Below, piece after piece: positions 6,492 to 8,321 of a DNA stretch of 8,321 nt. Numbering within the stretch: the first letter of the stretch is position 1; each line of letters opens with the position of its first letter. Origin of the DNA: Lentisphaeria bacterium (GTDB lineage: Bacteria > Verrucomicrobiota > Lentisphaeria > Victivallales > UBA1829); assembly GCA_017623265.1 (NCBI GenBank), contig JAGAPM010000149.1:1-8321 (forward strand), given 5' to 3'. A program made the translations under genes and the position numbers. The notes under the pieces are model-generated. The model worked only from the letters and a program-made list of their open reading frames with translations, was not told the DNA's origin and ran no database searches.

Positions 6492-7684
6492 CCACGGAGA
6501 AGATCTGGCAGGTCTCGGAAGTCACGGCGATGGTCCGTGATATGCTGGAACAGAGTCTCCTTCCTCTCTGGATCAGCGGCGAGATCGGAAATCTCACCCT
6601 GCACCGCTCCGGTCATGTGTATATGACGATCAAAGACGCCCAGTCCCAGATGAAAGCTGTCTTTTTTTCCGGTGTTGCCCAGTGCCGTGCTCTGGATCTG
6701 CGACAAGGCTCCAAGGTGGAAGTCCTGGGCAAACTTTCTCTCTATCAGGCGGGCGGCGAGTTCCAGTTGAATGTCCGGGCGATACGCCTCTGCGGTGTCG
6801 GGACCCTGCAGGAACAGTTTGAAGCCATGAAGAAGCGTCTGGCGGAGGAAGGTCTTTTCGATGCCGCACGGAAAAAAGAGATCCCCTTCCTCTGCCGCCG
6901 GATCGGGCTGGTGACTTCTCCCTCCGGGGCGGCGGTGAAAGACTTTATCAAAGTTGCGACACGCCGCTTTCCCGGTCTGGATATCCGGATCTGCCCTGCC
7001 CCGGTCCAGGGGAAAGGCGCAGAAAACAAACTCGCTGCTGCCATCCGGTTTTTCAACCGGATAAATGAGGTGGATGTGATCGTGCTGACCCGAGGCGGCG
7101 GCTCCCTGGAAGACCTCTGGCCCTTCAATGAAGAAGTGCTGGCACAGGCGATTGCTGCCAGCCGCATCCCGGTCGTCAGTGCCGTGGGACACGAGATCGA
7201 TTTCACCATCGCCGACTTCGCTGCGGACCTGCGGGCGCCCACTCCTTCCGCCGCAGCCGAGATGATCGTGCCGGAGCTTGCCACCGTCTCCAAAGACATC
7301 TTTCAGTTTCAGAACCGGATCCGCAATGCCATGCAGATTGCTGTCGAACGGGCGGGCAGACGGTTGGAACGGGTGGAGAAAAAGACCCTTTTTCAGCGTC
7401 TGGAACGCTTTATCGCCGACCGCCGTCAAAAAGTCGATATGACGCTTCAAAATATTTTTGACGGAGTAAATGACGGATTTGACGACGCCCGCCGTCGTCT
7501 TGATAAAGCAAATAATACCATTGAGTTATGTTTGCCGATGGCAACCGTCAGACGGGGATTCGCCATTTTGACGGATCCTGTGACGGGTGAGCCGCTGACT
7601 ACGGTTTCTTCCGTCAAAAAGCAGGAAAAAGTCCGCGCGATCCTCTCCGACGGCACCATCGACCTGAACGTGCCCCGTCCCTGA
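6488..7684 (+). CDS. xseA: Exodeoxyribonuclease VII large subunit
   Basis: This 398-residue protein is the catalytic subunit of exonuclease VII, which degrades single-stranded DNA from both ends in repair. Residues 1-105 form the OB-fold (WISGEIGNLTLHRSGHVYMT at 28-47, KAVFF, GKLSLYQAGGEFQL at 81-94). The catalytic domain follows, with GLVTSPSGAAVKDFI (140-154), TRGGGSLEDLWPFN (201-214) and SAVGHEIDFTIADFAADLRA (231-250). The family catalytic residues appear to be present: D152, R202, H235 and D238, each three lower than in the E. coli numbering. Residues about 265-345 are helical, as expected for the coiled-coil region that binds the small subunit, and are shorter than in the 456-residue E. 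coli protein. The C-terminus has RRGFAILTDPVTGEPL. The start overlaps the DUF502 stop; only a weak GGAAAA precedes it, so translation probably depends on coupling. No xseB follows. Confidence 0.95.
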   Translation: MTTEKIWQVSEVTAMVRDMLEQSLLPLWISGEIGNLTLHRSGHVYMTIKDAQSQMKAVFFSGVAQCRALDLRQGSKVEVLGKLSLYQAGGEFQLNVRAIRLCGVGTLQEQFEAMKKRLAEEGLFDAARKKEIPFLCRRIGLVTSPSGAAVKDFIKVATRRFPGLDIRICPAPVQGKGAENKLAAAIRFFNRINEVDVIVLTRGGGSLEDLWPFNEEVLAQAIAASRIPVVSAVGHEIDFTIADFAADLRAPTPSAAAEMIVPELATVSKDIFQFQNRIRNAMQIAVERAGRRLERVEKKTLFQRLERFIADRRQKVDMTLQNIFDGVNDGFDDARRRLDKANNTIELCLPMATVRRGFAILTDPVTGEPLTTVSSVKKQEKVRAILSDGTIDLNVPRP

Positions 7685-7707
7685 TCCCCTTCCCCGTTTT
7701 CAGGGAC
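7677..7707. other. Inverted repeat across the xseA stop codon
   Basis: GTCCCTGA (7677-7684) and TCAGGGAC (7700-7707) are a perfect 8-bp inverted repeat with a 15-base pyrimidine-rich loop; the left arm ends with the xseA TGA. The plus strand continues with seven As rather than Ts, so it is not a normal intrinsic terminator for xseA. It could protect the 3' end of the operon mRNA. Confidence 0.5.
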
Positions 7708-7739
7708 AAAAAAAGCCGGAAGCATTTTCAGCCTCCGGC
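7708..7739 (-). terminator. Intrinsic terminator of the DUF805 gene, between convergent genes
   Basis: Read on the minus strand, the stem GCCGGA...TCCGGC (7734-7739 with 7715-7720) is extended by one mismatch and two GC pairs around a 7-base loop, and is followed at once by seven Ts (7714-7708). It begins 22 bases after the DUF805 stop. On the plus strand the same hairpin is followed only by GTCTTAA, so it would be a weak terminator for xseA. Confidence 0.85.
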
Positions 7740-7761
7740 GTCTTAAGCCCGTCAAAAAATT

Positions 7762-8130
7762 TTATTCTTCGTTACCGATGCCCTTGGGGTTGGCACCGTA
7801 CTTGTTGTACCCCGGCTGGGAATCCTGACACTCAAAGACCAGAAGGATGATCGCTCCTGCAATGGGAACGAGGAGCCAGAGCCAGTTCCAGCCGCTTCTG
7901 CCGGTATCGTGCATCCGGCGGCAGAAAACCGCCCACGTGGGAATCAAAACGGCAAGAGACCAAATGGATGGCAAAACCGGATCAATACAACTCAGGATGG
8001 AGCTGATGACGGAGCTGATCAGTACCCAAAGCCAGAATTCTGAACGGCGGGAGCGGCCATCGAACTGGGCATACTTGGTCAGTGCGGTAAACGGATTGAC
8101 GGGAGCTGGTGTGGGGGCGGCGTTCTGCAT
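7762..8130 (-). CDS. DUF805 family inner membrane protein
   Basis: This 122-residue protein has the DUF805 signature. A short Ala/Pro N-terminus comes first, then FDGRSRRSEFWLWVL (23-37), three hydrophobic segments (about 32-47, 52-69, 82-99), the conserved CRRMHDTGRSGWNWLWLL (70-87), and a polar tail with GYNKYGANPKG (107-117). Members are small membrane proteins without an established function. The start is taken as the ATG at 8130, because AGGAAAGGA (8138-8146) lies 7 bases upstream of it. An earlier in-frame ATG at 8172 would add 14 residues but has no good ribosome site and lies inside a hairpin. The gene is convergent with xseA and has its own terminator, so it is a separate transcription unit. 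The family call is confident; the role is unknown. Confidence 0.87.
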   Translation of the reverse strand: MQNAAPTPAPVNPFTALTKYAQFDGRSRRSEFWLWVLISSVISSILSCIDPVLPSIWSLAVLIPTWAVFCRRMHDTGRSGWNWLWLLVPIAGAIILLVFECQDSQPGYNKYGANPKGIGNEE

Positions 8131-8137
8131 GTTTGAT

Positions 8138-8146
8138 TCCTTTCCT
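8138..8146 (-). promoter_or_regulatory. Ribosome binding site deciding the DUF805 start
   Basis: On the minus strand AGGAAAGGA stands 7 bases before the ATG at 8130. It favours this start over the upstream in-frame ATG at 8172. Confidence 0.65.
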
Positions 8147-8154
8147 GTTTTTTG

Positions 8155-8247
8155 AAATGAAGAACCCTTCATTTTACCTATTTCCTAATTCCGTGAAGCT
8201 TTTTTCTTAAAGACTTCACATTTTCTTTTTTTGGCAATTTTTTGCCA
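8155..8247. other. Three consecutive hairpins in the upstream region of the DUF805 gene
   Basis: Three perfect or nearly perfect inverted repeats lie in 93 bases. AAATGAAG (8155-8162) pairs with CTTCATTT (8167-8174), loop 4. GTGAAG and CTTT (8193-8202) pair with AAAG and CTTCAC (8209-8219), with one bulged base and loop 6. TGGCAA (8232-8237) pairs with TTGCCA (8242-8247), loop 4. The second is followed on the plus strand by a T-rich run (8221-8232), so it could stop plus-strand transcription; on the minus strand all three could form in the leader of the DUF805 mRNA. Confidence 0.5.
8171..8176 (-). promoter_or_regulatory. Possible -10 element for the DUF805 gene
   Basis: TAAAAT on the minus strand matches five of six bases of the -10 consensus and would give a leader of roughly 35 bases. 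No good -35 is seen: the nearest, TTCACG, is only 15 bases upstream. In this AT-rich stretch such a match can arise by chance. Confidence 0.2.
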
Positions 8248-8321
8248 TTTGTGACTCAATTTTTGATATTAAAAATGCTTTGCGGCAAGATTTTTCCTTT
8301 ATTTGTCGTTTTTCCGCATTA
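8248..8321. other. AT-rich intergenic edge without a recognised gene
   Basis: No coding frame of note is present. The stretch is rich in A and T runs and holds a weak AT-only inverted repeat, ATTTTT (8259-8264) with AAAAAT (8271-8276), and a distant pair TGCGG (8281-8285) with CCGCA (8314-8318). It may contain the true DUF805 promoter. Confidence 0.4.

Larger units (their letters stand above)
7423..7758. repeat. Cluster of CCGTCAAAAA elements in both orientations
   Basis: The 10-mer CCGTCAAAAA occurs exactly at 7423-7432, 7611-7620 and 7749-7758, and as its complement TTTTTGACGG at 7455-7464. A one-mismatch copy, ATTTTGACGG, is at 7565-7574. The copies at 7423 and 7455 form a perfect 10-bp inverted repeat with a 22-base spacer. 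TTTTGACGGA (7566-7575) and TCCGTCAAAA (7610-7619) form another. The related odd palindrome CCGTCAGACGG is at 7545-7555. By eye no exact copy lies elsewhere in the window. The role is unknown; two of the copies lie in the coding region for the coiled coil of XseA. Confidence 0.6.

Noticed and set aside
6116..7450. Long minus-strand open frame of 444 codons opposite DUF502 and xseA
   Set aside because: It is antisense to two confidently identified genes, shows no family motif, and has the His/Arg/Asp-rich makeup typical of a shadow frame.
7481..7499. GACGACG...CGTCGTC inverted repeat in xseA
   Set aside because: It is explained by Asp-Asp and Arg-Arg codons in the coiled-coil region. It is not counted as a separate element beyond the CCGTC/GACGG-rich cluster.
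7847..8155. Plus-strand open frame of 102 codons opposite the DUF805 gene
   Set aside because: It is a shadow of the DUF805 gene, which has clear family motifs, a good ribosome site and a terminator on the minus strand.

Overview
The window holds one tightly packed plus-strand gene cluster (positions 1 to 7684), then a single minus-strand gene (7762-8130) and its AT-rich upstream region, which runs to the window edge. The plus-strand genes are: the 3' part of a gene for an ExbD/TolR-like domain joined to LysM; phoH (ybeZ type); pgpH (c-di-AMP phosphodiesterase family); ybeY; a CNNM/CBS/CorC-type membrane protein; a DUF502 membrane protein; and xseA. Every junction is either an overlap of 4 or 20 bases or a gap of 1-2 bases, and I see no internal terminator. 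The cluster therefore reads as one operon whose promoter and first gene(s) lie left of the window. The minus-strand gene is a DUF805 membrane protein, convergent with xseA, with a clear intrinsic terminator between the two.

The organism is a bacterium with a Gram-negative type envelope: there is a probable TolR/ExbD-like protein, and PgpH and DUF502 occur together. GC looks close to half in the genes and much lower at the right end. Shine-Dalgarno sequences are strong (AAGGAGG, GGAGG), which argues against Bacteroidetes even though YbeY has the Bacteroidetes-like active-site variant. A member of the PVC group, possibly Lentisphaerae-like, would fit. This is inference from style and gene content, not a firm assignment.

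Functionally the cluster mixes RNA and ribosome maintenance (PhoH, YbeY), second-messenger turnover (PgpH), envelope functions (ExbD-LysM, CNNM/CorC, DUF502) and DNA repair (XseA). The order phoH-pgpH-ybeY is known from Firmicutes, and phoH-ybeY-corC from Proteobacteria; here both arrangements appear in one operon.

No mobile element, CRISPR array, tRNA or rRNA was seen. The best second-look items are the ExbD-LysM fusion, the run of three hairpins upstream of the DUF805 gene, the cluster of CCGTCAAAAA elements around the end of xseA, the strong internal ribosome binding site just before ybeY, and the altered motifs in YbeY and in the CNNM domain. None of these amounts to a proven new system.
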